Below are positions 52,157-64,000 of a DNA stretch of 64,000 nt, piece after piece (the first letter of the stretch is position 1; the number at the start of each line of letters is the position of its first letter). The DNA lies in the NCBI RefSeq assembly GCF_014926405.1, contig NZ_JACXXJ020000003.1, positions 1,037,001 to 1,101,000 of the forward strand, read 5' to 3'. Both the position numbers and the translations under genes were made by a program. The DNA comes from Agrobacterium vitis. GTDB lineage: Bacteria; Pseudomonadota; Alphaproteobacteria; Rhizobiales; Rhizobiaceae. The notes under the pieces are model-generated. The model searched no databases. It was not told the DNA's origin and worked only from the letters and a program-made list of their open reading frames with translations.

Positions 52157-53152
52157 TCAGGCGGCAAGAGACAGGCGCGAACCGGCAATCAACTCAATGG
52201 CATTCAGCCGAAGAGCCGACTGCGCAACGGGGATGTCGATGATGAATTCGCTCACTCCAAGCGTGGCATGAAGGGTATCGAGCTCCTTGCGGACTTGCTC
52301 GCCCGTGCCTGCCAGAACATGCGGGGTCTTTTCTTCAACCCGGTAATCCGAGACGCCGGACTGACGAGCAAACTCGGCGGCCTGTTCGGGATTACCGACA
52401 TTGACGCTTTGACCATTGGCCAGAATCACCTTGAAGATCTTGATGTCAGCCACGAGGCTTCGGGCAGTCTCTTGCGTGTCGGTCGCCAAAGCGGCCAGAG
52501 CCAGAACGGGAACTTTGCCACCGGTTTCACGACGGTAAACATCGAAGGTCTCCTGCAGATTGTGCTGGTCGCCATTCAAATGACCGGCGAAAACCAGCGT
52601 CCAACCTTTTGCCGCAGCCAGCTTTGCGCTGGCGACACTGGCGCCAAGCAGAAAACGCTCTGCCGGAACGGGCGGCACCGGCGTTGCCAGCAAGGTATTG
52701 GCAGCAGCGGCATCCGCCAGCAGATAGCGGTTCAAATCCTCAAGCTGTTCCTCGAAATCGGCAGGGGCAGCCGCTTTCCGACCGGCTTGCAGGGCATGGG
52801 TGGCGTAGGGAAATCCACCCGGTGCCTTGCCGACACCCAGATCAACCCGGCCCTGCGCCAGCGCTGCCAGCAGGTTGAAGGTTTCTGCAACCTTATAGGC
52901 GCTGTAATGCTGAAGCATGACGCCGCCGGAACCGATCCTGAGCCGCGACGTCCTGGCCAGGAGATAGGCGATCAGCGCCTCTGGCGCCGAACTGGCAAGC
53001 GCCGGCAGGTTGTGATGTTCCGCAAGCCAGAAGCGCCGATAGCCAAGGTCTTCGGCGCGCAAGGCAAGAGCGACCGTGGCTTTCAGGGCATCGGCGGCAA
53101 CAGCACCCGGTTCGACCGGGCTTTTGTCAAGCAGGCTAAGGGCATAGGTCAT
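52157..53152 (-). CDS. Luciferase-like monooxygenase, MsnO8/YtmO-type
   Basis: A 331-residue LLM protein: [86 protein letters not shown] region. This short class accompanies the larger NtaA-type enzyme in sulfur-utilisation operons (YtmO/CmoO in Bacillus). It is the first gene of the operon; a perfect 8-bp dyad lies 31 bp upstream of its ATG. Confidence 0.86.
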   Translation of the reverse strand: MTYALSLLDKSPVEPGAVAADALKATVALALRAEDLGYRRFWLAEHHNLPALASSAPEALIAYLLARTSRLRIGSGGVMLQHYSAYKVAETFNLLAALAQGRVDLGVGKAPGGFPYATHALQAGRKAAAPADFEEQLEDLNRYLLADAAAANTLLATPVPPVPAERFLLGASVASAKLAAAKGWTLVFAGHLNGDQHNLQETFDVYRRETGGKVPVLALAALATDTQETARSLVADIKIFKVILANGQSVNVGNPEQAAEFARQSGVSDYRVEEKTPHVLAGTGEQVRKELDTLHATLGVSEFIIDIPVAQSALRLNAIELIAGSRLSLAA

Positions 53153-53673
53153 AGCAGATCGTCAGCTCCAATTCTTATTTATCCATTAAATAGGTAGATT
53201 TAATGTTTTATAAGAAATGGTTTTTCATTTTTTCCCGTGATGGTGGAAAATTGCAAGGGAAAAGGAGGGTGTGGAAACCCGTTCAAGAGAGACGACAGGC
53301 GGCATTGAATGTGTTGAGGGCCAGAGCTGTGCCATGGAGTTGCATGGTAGAAGCCGCCGGCAAGTTTCCAAACTCAACAGAGAACCGATCAAGTTGGCTC
53401 GCTCGTTACCGATGTGAGCACGAGCGGTGGGCCAAATCACTCGGCATCCGATACTGGCATCGGCTGAAACAGAATTCAATCGGCACACTACAATCGTTAT
53501 TAGCAATCAGACCGGTCTAAAGGGCAAACAAATTGTCACCCATTCCCATAACGGCAATTCTGCTGCTAGAGTCTGTCAGGTTTAGATTGACCGGCCATTC
53601 CTCTTTGTATCGTTGGCCGCTCCAGGCAATCACCATCGATTGGCAAGTCTGTCACCCGGCACGCTGATACAGT
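53153..53673. other. Intergenic region between the sulfur operon and lacI
   Basis: A 521-bp gap. The right part (53184-53205) holds the operon dyad. The middle (about 53250-53520) has open frames on both strands but none with a ribosome-binding site or recognisable motif. GTCTGTCAGGTTTAGA near 53573 resembles one arm of the hairpin at 58114-58144, so it may be a decayed repeat. Confidence 0.35.
53184..53205. promoter_or_regulatory. Dyad upstream of the sulfur operon
   Basis: CATTAAAT, 6-bp spacer, ATTTAATG: a perfect 8-bp inverted repeat 31 bp before the first gene of the nine-gene operon. Candidate operator; no regulator gene is adjacent in the operon. Confidence 0.45.
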
Positions 53674-54762
53674 CTATCTCGTTGGCGGGGCCGCTGTACT
53701 TTCCCGAATATGCAAGCTGACCGATATTTCCCGGGATTGAGGCGAGGCTATCTCGCCTCCAAGACACAGAACGAGTTGTTCTGCGGCAATGCGACCGATT
53801 TCCTTATTATCGACAAACATCGTGGTAAGTGCCGGAGACAGTCGGGACGAGAGTTCCAGATCGTCGAAACCCGTCACCGAAAAATCGCCCGGAACGCTTG
53901 CTCCCATCTGTGCCAGGCCCATCAGCACGCCGAGTGCCAGAGTATCGTTTCCGCAAATGATCGCAGTCGGACGGATGTCCGTTGGCTCTTGCGCGAGCCG
54001 CTTGGCGCTTTCGATGCCAAAATCCAGACTGGCCTTGTCGCTGATCAAATGATCGGGCGAAAGTTCCAATCCTGCTGCGCTAAGAGCGGTTGTGATACCA
54101 CTGAGGCGCGCTACCACGCGGTCATTATTGTCTTTGGGCTGCATGACGACAGCGATGCGTCGATGGCCAAGGCCGAGAAGATAATCGGTCATCCGGGCAA
54201 AGGCTGCGGCATTGTCGAAGCCCACCATGGCATGCGAGGCGCCCTGTCGATAGGCATAGGTCAGCACATAGGGAATGCCGAGATTGTCCAGATTGTCGTA
54301 GAGCGCCTGAGGATGGGATTCGCCAGCCAGCGCCAGCGCCTCCACGCCGCGCTCAATCATGGCTTTTGCCTGCTGGAAACCCAGTTCAGGATCGTAATTC
54401 GAACAGGCGATCAGCAGGTTCAATCCGTGTTCGGCAAACACCCGCTGCATTGCACCGACCTGATGGGAGAAGATTTCATTGTCCAGCGTTGGAATGATGA
54501 CACCGGCAATATGGGTGCGGTTCGATGCCAACGCCCGGCCCGCAGCATTGGGAACCCAACCCAGGGCCTTGGCGGTCGAGAAAATGCGCTCGCGTGTTTC
54601 AGGAGAAACCCTTTCGGGCGTATTGAACGCACGAGAAACCGTGGCTGTCGAAACGCAAGCCCTTCGCGCAACCTCCTCCAGCCTTGCCCTGCCGCTGCCT
54701 TCACGGGTGCGTTTCACAGGCGATCCAGGCTGTTCGGGCGTTCCAGTCATTGCGTCTTCCAC
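53674..54762 (-). CDS. LacI-family transcriptional repressor
   Basis: A 362-residue regulator. After a 20-residue polar N-terminus comes the HTH plus hinge (RLEEVARRACVSTATVSRAF ... ALGWVPNAAGRALAS) and a periplasmic-binding-protein-like effector domain (IAGVIIPTLDNEIFSHQVGA, GHRRIAVVM, AIICGNDTLALGVL, VTGFDDLELSSRLSPALTT). It diverges from an MFS/lyase/YhcH operon, whose promoter carries a perfect LacI-type palindrome, so it should repress that operon until a sugar acid or derivative binds. Confidence 0.9.
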   Translation of the reverse strand: MEDAMTGTPEQPGSPVKRTREGSGRARLEEVARRACVSTATVSRAFNTPERVSPETRERIFSTAKALGWVPNAAGRALASNRTHIAGVIIPTLDNEIFSHQVGAMQRVFAEHGLNLLIACSNYDPELGFQQAKAMIERGVEALALAGESHPQALYDNLDNLGIPYVLTYAYRQGASHAMVGFDNAAAFARMTDYLLGLGHRRIAVVMQPKDNNDRVVARLSGITTALSAAGLELSPDHLISDKASLDFGIESAKRLAQEPTDIRPTAIICGNDTLALGVLMGLAQMGASVPGDFSVTGFDDLELSSRLSPALTTMFVDNKEIGRIAAEQLVLCLGGEIASPQSREISVSLHIRESTAAPPTR

Positions 54763-54763
54763 T

Positions 54764-54849
54764 TATACCAAGCGTCGAAGATGCTTCCGCATCCTCGCCT
54801 TGAAGGCATTACCGTATATCGTTGCGGGAAAGCCGGATTCCACTTTTCC
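54764..54849. repeat. RIME-like mosaic repeat, copy C (head plus a different palindrome)
   Basis: The head (54764-54810) matches copies A and B: TATACCA...GATGCTTNCGCATCCTCGCCTTGAAGGCATT. Then, instead of the two long palindromes, it carries GGGAAAGCCGGATTCC...TTTTCC (54827-54849), the type also found at 29761-29785. This module swapping is why it is called mosaic. Confidence 0.65.
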
Positions 54850-54960
54850 TTTGGAAACTCTAGCTTGAAAAACATCCGCCTGAAATGCCACCGCATCTGA
54901 AGGTGGCACAATACTAACCGATTTAAAGTCGAACGCCGGTCTTTTGGAGCAAAAAGCCCG

Positions 54961-55000
54961 TTGACAGATTTTTGAAATAATCTCATGTAAGCGCTTACAT
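54961..55000 (+). promoter_or_regulatory. Promoter with LacI operator
   Basis: TTGACA (54961-54966) with the -10 region about 17-18 bp downstream, overlapped by the 16-bp perfect palindrome ATGTAAGCGCTTACAT (54985-55000). The central GCGC and the flanks are typical of LacI/GalR-family operators. An operator over the -10 fits repression. Confidence 0.75.
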
Positions 55001-55121
55001 ACAGTCGCGGGGAGGAGCTTGCGATTGCCATGGGGGAGATCTTTCAATCCCCACAGCACGGTAATCCAAAGGCGACGCCGGATACTCCAACCGCAACGGA
55101 CATCCAAGGAGGAGAGACGTC

Positions 55122-56435
55122 ATGAGCACCATTGTCAGTTCCGAGCCCTCGGCCCCGCTGGGGTCAACCCAAGCCAAGGCACCGCCGCGTGTCCGGCGCA
55201 TGCAGATCACCTCGCTTTGCCTGCTGGTGGTGGCTGGCGTCATCAATTACATGGATCGTGGGACGCTGGCGGTTGCCAATCATCGGATCACCGAAGACAT
55301 GGGTTTGACCCTCGGTGAAATGGGCCTGCTACTCTCGGCATTTTCCTGGAGCTATGCGCTGGCGCAGCTTCCGGTTGGAGCAATGGTGGACCGTCTCGGA
55401 CCGCGTCGCCTTTTGGGTTTCGGTCTGGTGTTCTGGTCGCTGGCCCAGGCCGCCGGAGGTTTTGTCACGTCCTTTACCCAGTTTATCCTGAGCCGCATCG
55501 GTCTGGGCATTGGTGAAGCGCCGCAATTTCCGTCGGCTGCCCGGGTTGTCAGCAACTGGTTCCCGGTGAGTAAGCGCGGCGTGCCAACAGGCATCTTCAA
55601 TTCAGCCTCTCCACTGGGCACAGCTATCGCGCCTCTGCTCCTGACACAGCTTCTGATCGTTCTGGATTGGCGCTGGGTCTTCATCATCACCGGTGCCGCT
55701 GGCCTTGTCATGGCCGTGCTCTGGTTCATGCTGTATCGTGACCCAAAGGATATGGGGCTGACCGCTGAGGAACGCTCGTACCTCTCTTCGGAGACGGAAG
55801 AAAAGCAGCAGAAGGTGACGCTTGCCGATTGGGGCCAGCTGTTTTCCTATCGCGCAACCTGGGGCATGATCCTTGGCTACTTCGGCAATGTTTACCTTAA
55901 CTGGGTTTATCTCAGCTGGTTGCCATCCTATCTGGTCAATGAACGGCACATGAGCCTTGCCCGCACCGGTTTCATGGCCTCCGTCCCGTTCTTTTGCGGC
56001 TTTATCGGCTGCCTCGTGGCTGGCTGGCTTTCCGACAAGATCATTAAGAAAACGGAGGCTTCACCGGTCCGTGGTCGTCGCATTCCTGTTGTCATCGCCA
56101 TGCTCGGCATGGCCGCCTTCACCGTGCCTGCGGCGCTGGTTGCCGACAATAACATTGCGATTTTCTGCATTTCCGTGGTGATTTTCCTCACCAATGCCGC
56201 CTCTGCCTGCTCTTGGGCGCTGGTGACAGCCGTTGCTCCGAAAAACCGGGTGGCGTCGCTGGGGTCGCTACAAAATTTCGGCGGCTTCCTGGGTGGCTCG
56301 CTGGCTCCGATCGCAACGGGTTTCATTGCGGAATACTCGTCTTTCGTGCCTGCCTTGCTGACGGGTGCCGCTATCGCCTTTGTGGGTGCCGCCAGCTACT
56401 TCTTCCTGGTTCGTGAACCGATGGACCAGTCATGA
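55122..56435 (+). CDS. MFS transporter, anion:cation symporter type (sugar acids)
   Basis: A 437-residue, 12-helix permease resembling the ACS family (galactonate, glucarate and hexuronate transporters): GVINYMDRGTLAVANHRI, SWSYALAQLPVGAMVDRLGPRR, GEAPQFPSAARVVSNWFP, FNSASPLGTAIAPLL. First gene of a LacI-controlled operon with a DHDPS-family lyase and a YhcH protein, so it most likely imports the sugar acid they degrade. GGAGGAG lies upstream of ATG 55122. Confidence 0.88.
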   Translation: MSTIVSSEPSAPLGSTQAKAPPRVRRMQITSLCLLVVAGVINYMDRGTLAVANHRITEDMGLTLGEMGLLLSAFSWSYALAQLPVGAMVDRLGPRRLLGFGLVFWSLAQAAGGFVTSFTQFILSRIGLGIGEAPQFPSAARVVSNWFPVSKRGVPTGIFNSASPLGTAIAPLLLTQLLIVLDWRWVFIITGAAGLVMAVLWFMLYRDPKDMGLTAEERSYLSSETEEKQQKVTLADWGQLFSYRATWGMILGYFGNVYLNWVYLSWLPSYLVNERHMSLARTGFMASVPFFCGFIGCLVAGWLSDKIIKKTEASPVRGRRIPVVIAMLGMAAFTVPAALVADNNIAIFCISVVIFLTNAASACSWALVTAVAPKNRVASLGSLQNFGGFLGGSLAPIATGFIAEYSSFVPALLTGAAIAFVGAASYFFLVREPMDQS

Positions 56436-56460
56436 GGCCAACCACCTTTTCCTGACATAC

Positions 56461-56486
56461 CGCTTTCCGGGAGATCCCGGAAAGCG
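56461..56486 (+). terminator. Intra-operon hairpin between MFS and lyase genes
   Basis: A perfect 11-bp stem (CGCTTTCCGGG, loop AGAT) 25 bp after the MFS stop and 26 bp before the lyase start. No U-run. Probably mRNA stabilisation or partial attenuation. Confidence 0.55.
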
Positions 56487-56512
56487 CATTCGAAATCCAA
56501 TAACGGACATTG

Positions 56513-58022
<1,510 letters not shown>

Positions 58023-58113
58023 CTTTTTCAATGATCCAAGCGGATGATAGAGCCATAGCGCGCAGGCTATAATTTCGTCGCAAAGGCACCGCTTGTGCGA
58101 CAGCGTCTTAGAC

Positions 58114-58144
58114 GCCTGTCAGGTTCGCGCTGAACCAGACAGGC
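58114..58144. terminator. Hairpin after the YhcH-family gene
   Basis: GCCTGTC-A-GGTTC pairs with GAACC-A-GACAGGC (12 bp and one A-A mismatch, 5-nt loop). It probably ends the operon; a decayed similar arm occurs near 53573, so it may be a dispersed repeat used as terminator. Confidence 0.5.
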
Positions 58145-58186
58145 TCTACTGGTTAATTAAAGCGGCCTTACCAATTGCTTGCCGGA

Positions 58187-58381
58187 TCAGGAAACGCGAT
58201 TGGAGTAGTAGAGTCCAAAATTCAAAGCCAGCATGGCCAGCAAAATTCCAATCGCCACCACAATAAAATAGCCGATCCTTTTAAGAGCACTCCACGGTTT
58301 GTTCTTTCGGCTGAAAGCTGCAAAGCCAGCAGCGCCGAGTGAGATACCAAGAATGGCGGGGAGTGACAGCATTTTCATCAT
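58187..58381 (-). CDS. Small hypothetical membrane protein
   Basis: A 64-residue frame with two hydrophobic segments (LPAILGISLGAAGFAAF; YFIVVAIGILLAMLALNFGL) separated by a basic loop (SRKNKPWSALKR), a plausible two-pass inner-membrane protein. Its ribosome-binding site is weak and I recognise no family. It is the only credible gene in the 850-bp gap between the YhcH gene and katG. Confidence 0.45.
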   Translation of the reverse strand: MMKMLSLPAILGISLGAAGFAAFSRKNKPWSALKRIGYFIVVAIGILLAMLALNFGLYYSNRVS

Positions 58382-61055
<2,674 letters not shown>

Positions 61056-61067
61056 TCGATGACATCG

Positions 61068-61097
61068 ATGGGACGCGGCAGATGCCGCGTCCCATCA
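61068..61097 (+). terminator. Terminator after katG
   Basis: A 14-bp perfect inverted repeat (GATGGGACGCGGCA with its complement, 2-nt spacer) 13 bases past the stop codon. Confidence 0.7.
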
Positions 61098-61490
61098 GAT
61101 TGCCGGCAGACCTGTCGGACGTCGCGGCAATGCCGCCTTTGAAAAATGCAGCGCCTTATCGCATCCCTCCCCTTTTGCATCCCCACTCACATTCAAAGCC
61201 AAGCGCACCGTTTACTGCCGCGCCGAGTGGACGCGTATTGCTGAGCCGGAAAGGTGTTTGCAGCAATTTTCTCCAGTTACCCGCAATTGAGCATCAGCGC
61301 TTGAAGACGCACTGGCAAACCGGGCACACCATCCTCGATAAGCTACACTTTAGCGGTACAGCAACGCAGCAGGTTAAGTCGCCATTGAATCCTGATTGCA
61401 CAAAGGGTTAAACAGGAATAGCGCCATGCCTGTTGGGCAAGAGACGACACCAAAGCGGATATTGCAGAGTCAACCAAACGGAAAAATGAT
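61098..61490. other. Intergenic region before the hybrid kinase
   Basis: A 393-bp gap with no coding signature, repeat or obvious promoter. Confidence 0.35.
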
Positions 61491-63143
61491 TTGAAATCCA
61501 ACGGTTTTATTCGGCTTTTCGGCATGCGCAACGATGCTTCATTCGATACCGAGCGGGCGCAGGCAATCATGCGCATTGCCGTTATTTTCATAACCGCCGC
61601 CTATGTCATGCCTCTGGTTGCAAATGGTGTGACGCCTCCAGAAGGGCAAAGTTTCTATTGGCTGTTTGCGATCTACATCCCCTACTCCTTCTTGCTGCTC
61701 CTGTGGATCGTTCTGCGGCCAGGCGTCAACATGCTGCGGCGAACCCTCGTGACGCTGCTCGACTACACGTTCACGACGTTTGCGATGTCCGTCGGCGGGG
61801 CGCCACTTTTCCCGATCGCAGCGCTGGTCGTCTGGCACACGGTTGTCAGCGGCTTACGTTTCGGCCCCAGGCATTTGCTCCCAGCGACGGCATTGGCGCT
61901 GAGTTCTTTCGCAATCGCCACTTATTTCAATGTCTATTGGCAGCAGAACCCTTATGTCGTGCTGACATTCATAATGATGGCAATCCTCGCGCCGTCCTAC
62001 ACACTGGCATTCTTGCTGCGACTTCAAAGTGCCTATGCCGCCGAGCAGGAAGCAAATCTGTCGAAATCGCGGTTCCTTGCCCATGCAAGCCATGACCTTC
62101 GTCAGCCTATCCATGCCATCAGCCTGTTTACGGCTTGCCTGCGCGACGCAGGGCTGAAACAGGAAGAACTGGCGATGGTCGACAATATCGATCGATCGCT
62201 GCAAAGCGTGTCACGGCTCTTCAAATCCTTGCTCGATATTTCCACCCTGGACAGCGGCAAACTGATCCCGCAGATGGAAACGGTGGCAATTGCCGATATC
62301 CTCAATGAGGTTGTCGATCAGAATATGGAGGCCGCACAAAAAGCCGGGTCACAGCTACGGCTCGTCAATTGCACGCGTTTTGTTGCGGTTGATCGGTCTC
62401 TGCTGAATACGATTCTGCAAAATATCCTGAGCAACGCGATTAAATATGCCGGGGGCCGTAAAATCGTGATCGGCTGCCGCCGCAGTGGCGGCGGCCTGAC
62501 CATTCAGGTCTATGACCAGGGCCCAGGCATTGCGCCAGAGCATCATCTTCGCATATTCGACGAGTTTTATCAGGTCCGTGAGCGGGGTGACAAGGATGTC
62601 GACGGGGTCGGCCTGGGCTTGGCAATCGTCAAGCGCCTCGGCACCCTCATGGGGTTGCAGGTCTCATTGCGGTCGGTCGTCGGAGCGGGAACGGCGATCT
62701 CCGTATCGGGATTGAAGATTGCCGTCCCCATGAAGGTTTTGAGCGCGGAGCAGATAGCGCCATCCGCTACCAATCCGGCTCATGGCGTGCGCGTGCTGCT
62801 CGTTGAAGACGATGAGGCCGTGCTGCTTGCCACAGCCAGCCTGCTGCGCAAATGGGGCTGTACGGTTCAGGCAGAAACAGCGATACCCTCCGTGCTGCAC
62901 CATTGCGATCTGCTGATAACGGATTTTGACCTTGGCGGACGCATGACAGGCACGGAATGTATCGCCAAGGTTCGCCAGCTTGCCGGTTGGAAAGTCCCGG
63001 CGGTGGTGATGACGGGACACGCTCCCTCAAGAGTGATCGAGGATATCGCCGACAGTGACATACCGATCCTCTCGAAGCCCGTTCGCCCTGCTGAGCTTCG
63101 CTCGGCAATCCTGCTACCTGGAATCGGAGTTCCGTTCCGATGA
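61491..63143 (+). CDS. Hybrid sensor histidine kinase / response regulator
   Basis: A 550-residue protein. Residues about 25-180 form six hydrophobic segments with short loops, so the sensor is membrane-embedded. Then the H-box FLAHASHDLRQPIHAISLF (His near residue 200), N-box ILQNILSNAIKYAGG, G-boxes YDQGPGIAPEH and GVGLGLAIVKRLG, and from residue 430 a receiver domain (VLLVEDDEAVL, Asp in LLITDFDLGG, VVMTGH, SKP). HDLRQP is typical of kinases paired with NarL/LuxR-type regulators. The TTG start is weakly supported; ATG 61524 is possible. Its 3' end overlaps the convergent regulator gene by 30 nt. Confidence 0.88.
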   Translation: MKSNGFIRLFGMRNDASFDTERAQAIMRIAVIFITAAYVMPLVANGVTPPEGQSFYWLFAIYIPYSFLLLLWIVLRPGVNMLRRTLVTLLDYTFTTFAMSVGGAPLFPIAALVVWHTVVSGLRFGPRHLLPATALALSSFAIATYFNVYWQQNPYVVLTFIMMAILAPSYTLAFLLRLQSAYAAEQEANLSKSRFLAHASHDLRQPIHAISLFTACLRDAGLKQEELAMVDNIDRSLQSVSRLFKSLLDISTLDSGKLIPQMETVAIADILNEVVDQNMEAAQKAGSQLRLVNCTRFVAVDRSLLNTILQNILSNAIKYAGGRKIVIGCRRSGGGLTIQVYDQGPGIAPEHHLRIFDEFYQVRERGDKDVDGVGLGLAIVKRLGTLMGLQVSLRSVVGAGTAISVSGLKIAVPMKVLSAEQIAPSATNPAHGVRVLLVEDDEAVLLATASLLRKWGCTVQAETAIPSVLHHCDLLITDFDLGGRMTGTECIAKVRQLAGWKVPAVVMTGHAPSRVIEDIADSDIPILSKPVRPAELRSAILLPGIGVPFR

Positions 63144-63776
63144 GCCAGGAGAGGTCGGCACCAATCCCATGGCAATCCCCTTGGTCACGGCCCCGGCGCG
63201 GGTCGCCACGCCAAGTGAGCGGAAAATAGCCGAGACATGGATGCGAACCGTGAAAGGAGAAATACCAAGAATGATGGCGATCTCCTTATTGGTCCGGCCC
63301 TCGGCAAGGAGATGCAAAACGTCGAGCTGGCGCTGGCTTAGCGTCGGGCTGGCATAACTGGCAATGGCGTTCGTCGAGACCGGTACCTGGACAACGACGT
63401 CACCTTCGCGAACCGCCCGCAGGATTTCCTTTATCTCATCCGGCAGGGCTGCTTTATTGATGAACCCATTGATCCCGGCATTCATGACAGTATCGACCAA
63501 AGCTTTGTCGCTGGCCATAGTGACCACGACGATCGACGCCAGGCGAAACTCTTCGCGAAGCGCACGCAAATTCGATACGATATTGTTTCCCTCAAAAAAC
63601 AGGTCCAGGATGAACATGCTGGGCGGGAAAGGGTTGGCTCTTGCAATTTCGAGAGCGGCGTCGAGAGTATCGGTGGACGCAATTTTTGAATGCGGCAAAA
63701 GCTGCCGAACCAAAGCGAAAATGCCCTCCCGGAATATCGGGTGATCATCAGCGATAATAATGAATTCGTCAGTCAT
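63114..63776 (-). CDS. NarL/LuxR-family response regulator
   Basis: A 220-residue regulator: receiver domain (IIADDHPIFREGI; phospho-acceptor Asp in FILDLFFEGN, about residue 57; VVTMAS; INKAA) and a LuxR-type HTH (LSQRQLDVLHLLAEGRTNKE IAIILGISPFTVRIHVSAI). It is convergent with the hybrid kinase and overlaps its last ten codons. It probably receives phosphate from that kinase, given the shared locus. Confidence 0.88.
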   Translation of the reverse strand: MTDEFIIIADDHPIFREGIFALVRQLLPHSKIASTDTLDAALEIARANPFPPSMFILDLFFEGNNIVSNLRALREEFRLASIVVVTMASDKALVDTVMNAGINGFINKAALPDEIKEILRAVREGDVVVQVPVSTNAIASYASPTLSQRQLDVLHLLAEGRTNKEIAIILGISPFTVRIHVSAIFRSLGVATRAGAVTKGIAMGLVPTSPGSSERNSDSR

Positions 63777-63803
63777 ATAAATTTATGATCCGCTTCATCT
63801 CCA

Positions 63804-63931
63804 TGTACACCAGGGCTTGAAGATGCTTGCGCATCCTCGCCTTAAAGGCATTGCAAATATCTCAAATGCATCAGGTACTTGAGATATTCGCAAAGAGAAT
63901 ACGAAGTGTGCTTTCAATGACTCTTCGCATT
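63804..63931. repeat. RIME-like mosaic repeat, copy B
   Basis: Same modules as copy A: head with GATGCTTGCGCATCCTCGCC, TTGCAAATATCTCAA (63851-63865) paired with 63879-63893 (one mismatch), and a degenerate AATACGAAG...CTTCGCATT palindrome. It lies upstream of the NarL-type gene. Confidence 0.75.
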
Positions 63932-64000
63932 ACACAACGCGTATCGCTGAATGTCCATTCCTGTCGGATGAAAACAGCCGGGCATGTCCTTTGTATCATA

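Noticed and set aside
53203..53520. Open frames on both strands upstream of lacI
   Set aside because: No ribosome-binding site, no recognised motif and low-quality composition; treated as intergenic.

Overview
The window looks like chromosomal DNA of a Rhizobiaceae alphaproteobacterium (Agrobacterium, Allorhizobium or Rhizobium type). This is inferred from moderately high GC, many ABC and MFS transporters with LacI, ROK or AraC regulators, and dispersed palindromic mosaic repeats resembling the intergenic elements known from rhizobia. I see no rRNA, tRNA, CRISPR array, prophage or intact insertion sequence. Most of it is accessory metabolism and regulation.

Layout. 1-3.1 kb: end of a sugar ABC operon (permease, binding protein) with a divergent ROK regulator. 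3.2-5.6 kb: membrane PQQ glucose dehydrogenase (gcd). 6-10.8 kb: a PhnA-domain protein, an ECF sigma factor with a membrane protein and a periplasmic metal-sensor-like protein, then a DUF1800/DUF1501 pair. 10.9-20.6 kb: a minus-strand catabolic block (HAD hydrolase, SDR, epimerase, lactate-monooxygenase-like flavoprotein, degenerate class II aldolase, class III aminotransferase, intact class II aldolase, FGGY kinase) under an AraC regulator. 21-25.3 kb: MFS, aldehyde dehydrogenase and FadL-like porin. 25.4-27.8 kb: a PLP racemase/aldolase-fold enzyme overlapping a D-arabinono-lactone-oxidase-like flavoenzyme. 28-32.9 kb: TetR, a small ORF, an NTF2-like protein, an acyl-CoA-dehydrogenase-fold oxygenase and an MFS, with a TetR-type palindrome present twice. 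33-36.4 kb: flavin reductase, NtaA/SnaA-type monooxygenase and divergent AraC. 36.5-43.9 kb: RND efflux operon ending in a DUF3313 lipoprotein, with a divergent two-component system. 44-53.2 kb: a nine-gene operon of three luciferase-like monooxygenases, a GNAT acetyltransferase, an M20 deacylase, two amino-acid binding proteins and a fused permease-ATPase. 53.7-58 kb: LacI, MFS, DHDPS-family lyase and YhcH-family protein. 58.9-63.8 kb: katG, a hybrid histidine kinase and a convergent overlapping NarL-type response regulator.

Most interesting: (a) a hairpin directly before the DUF1800 start codon with the Shine-Dalgarno in its loop; (b) a leader with nested dyads and a very strong Shine-Dalgarno ahead of a 39-codon ORF, beside paired TetR operators; (c) an operon whose gene content matches the acetylation, oxygenation, deacetylation route for S-modified cysteines known from Bacillus; (d) a class II aldolase paired with a homologue lacking the usual metal ligands; (e) mosaic palindromic repeats. 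Functions are assigned by motif recognition only; no database search was run.
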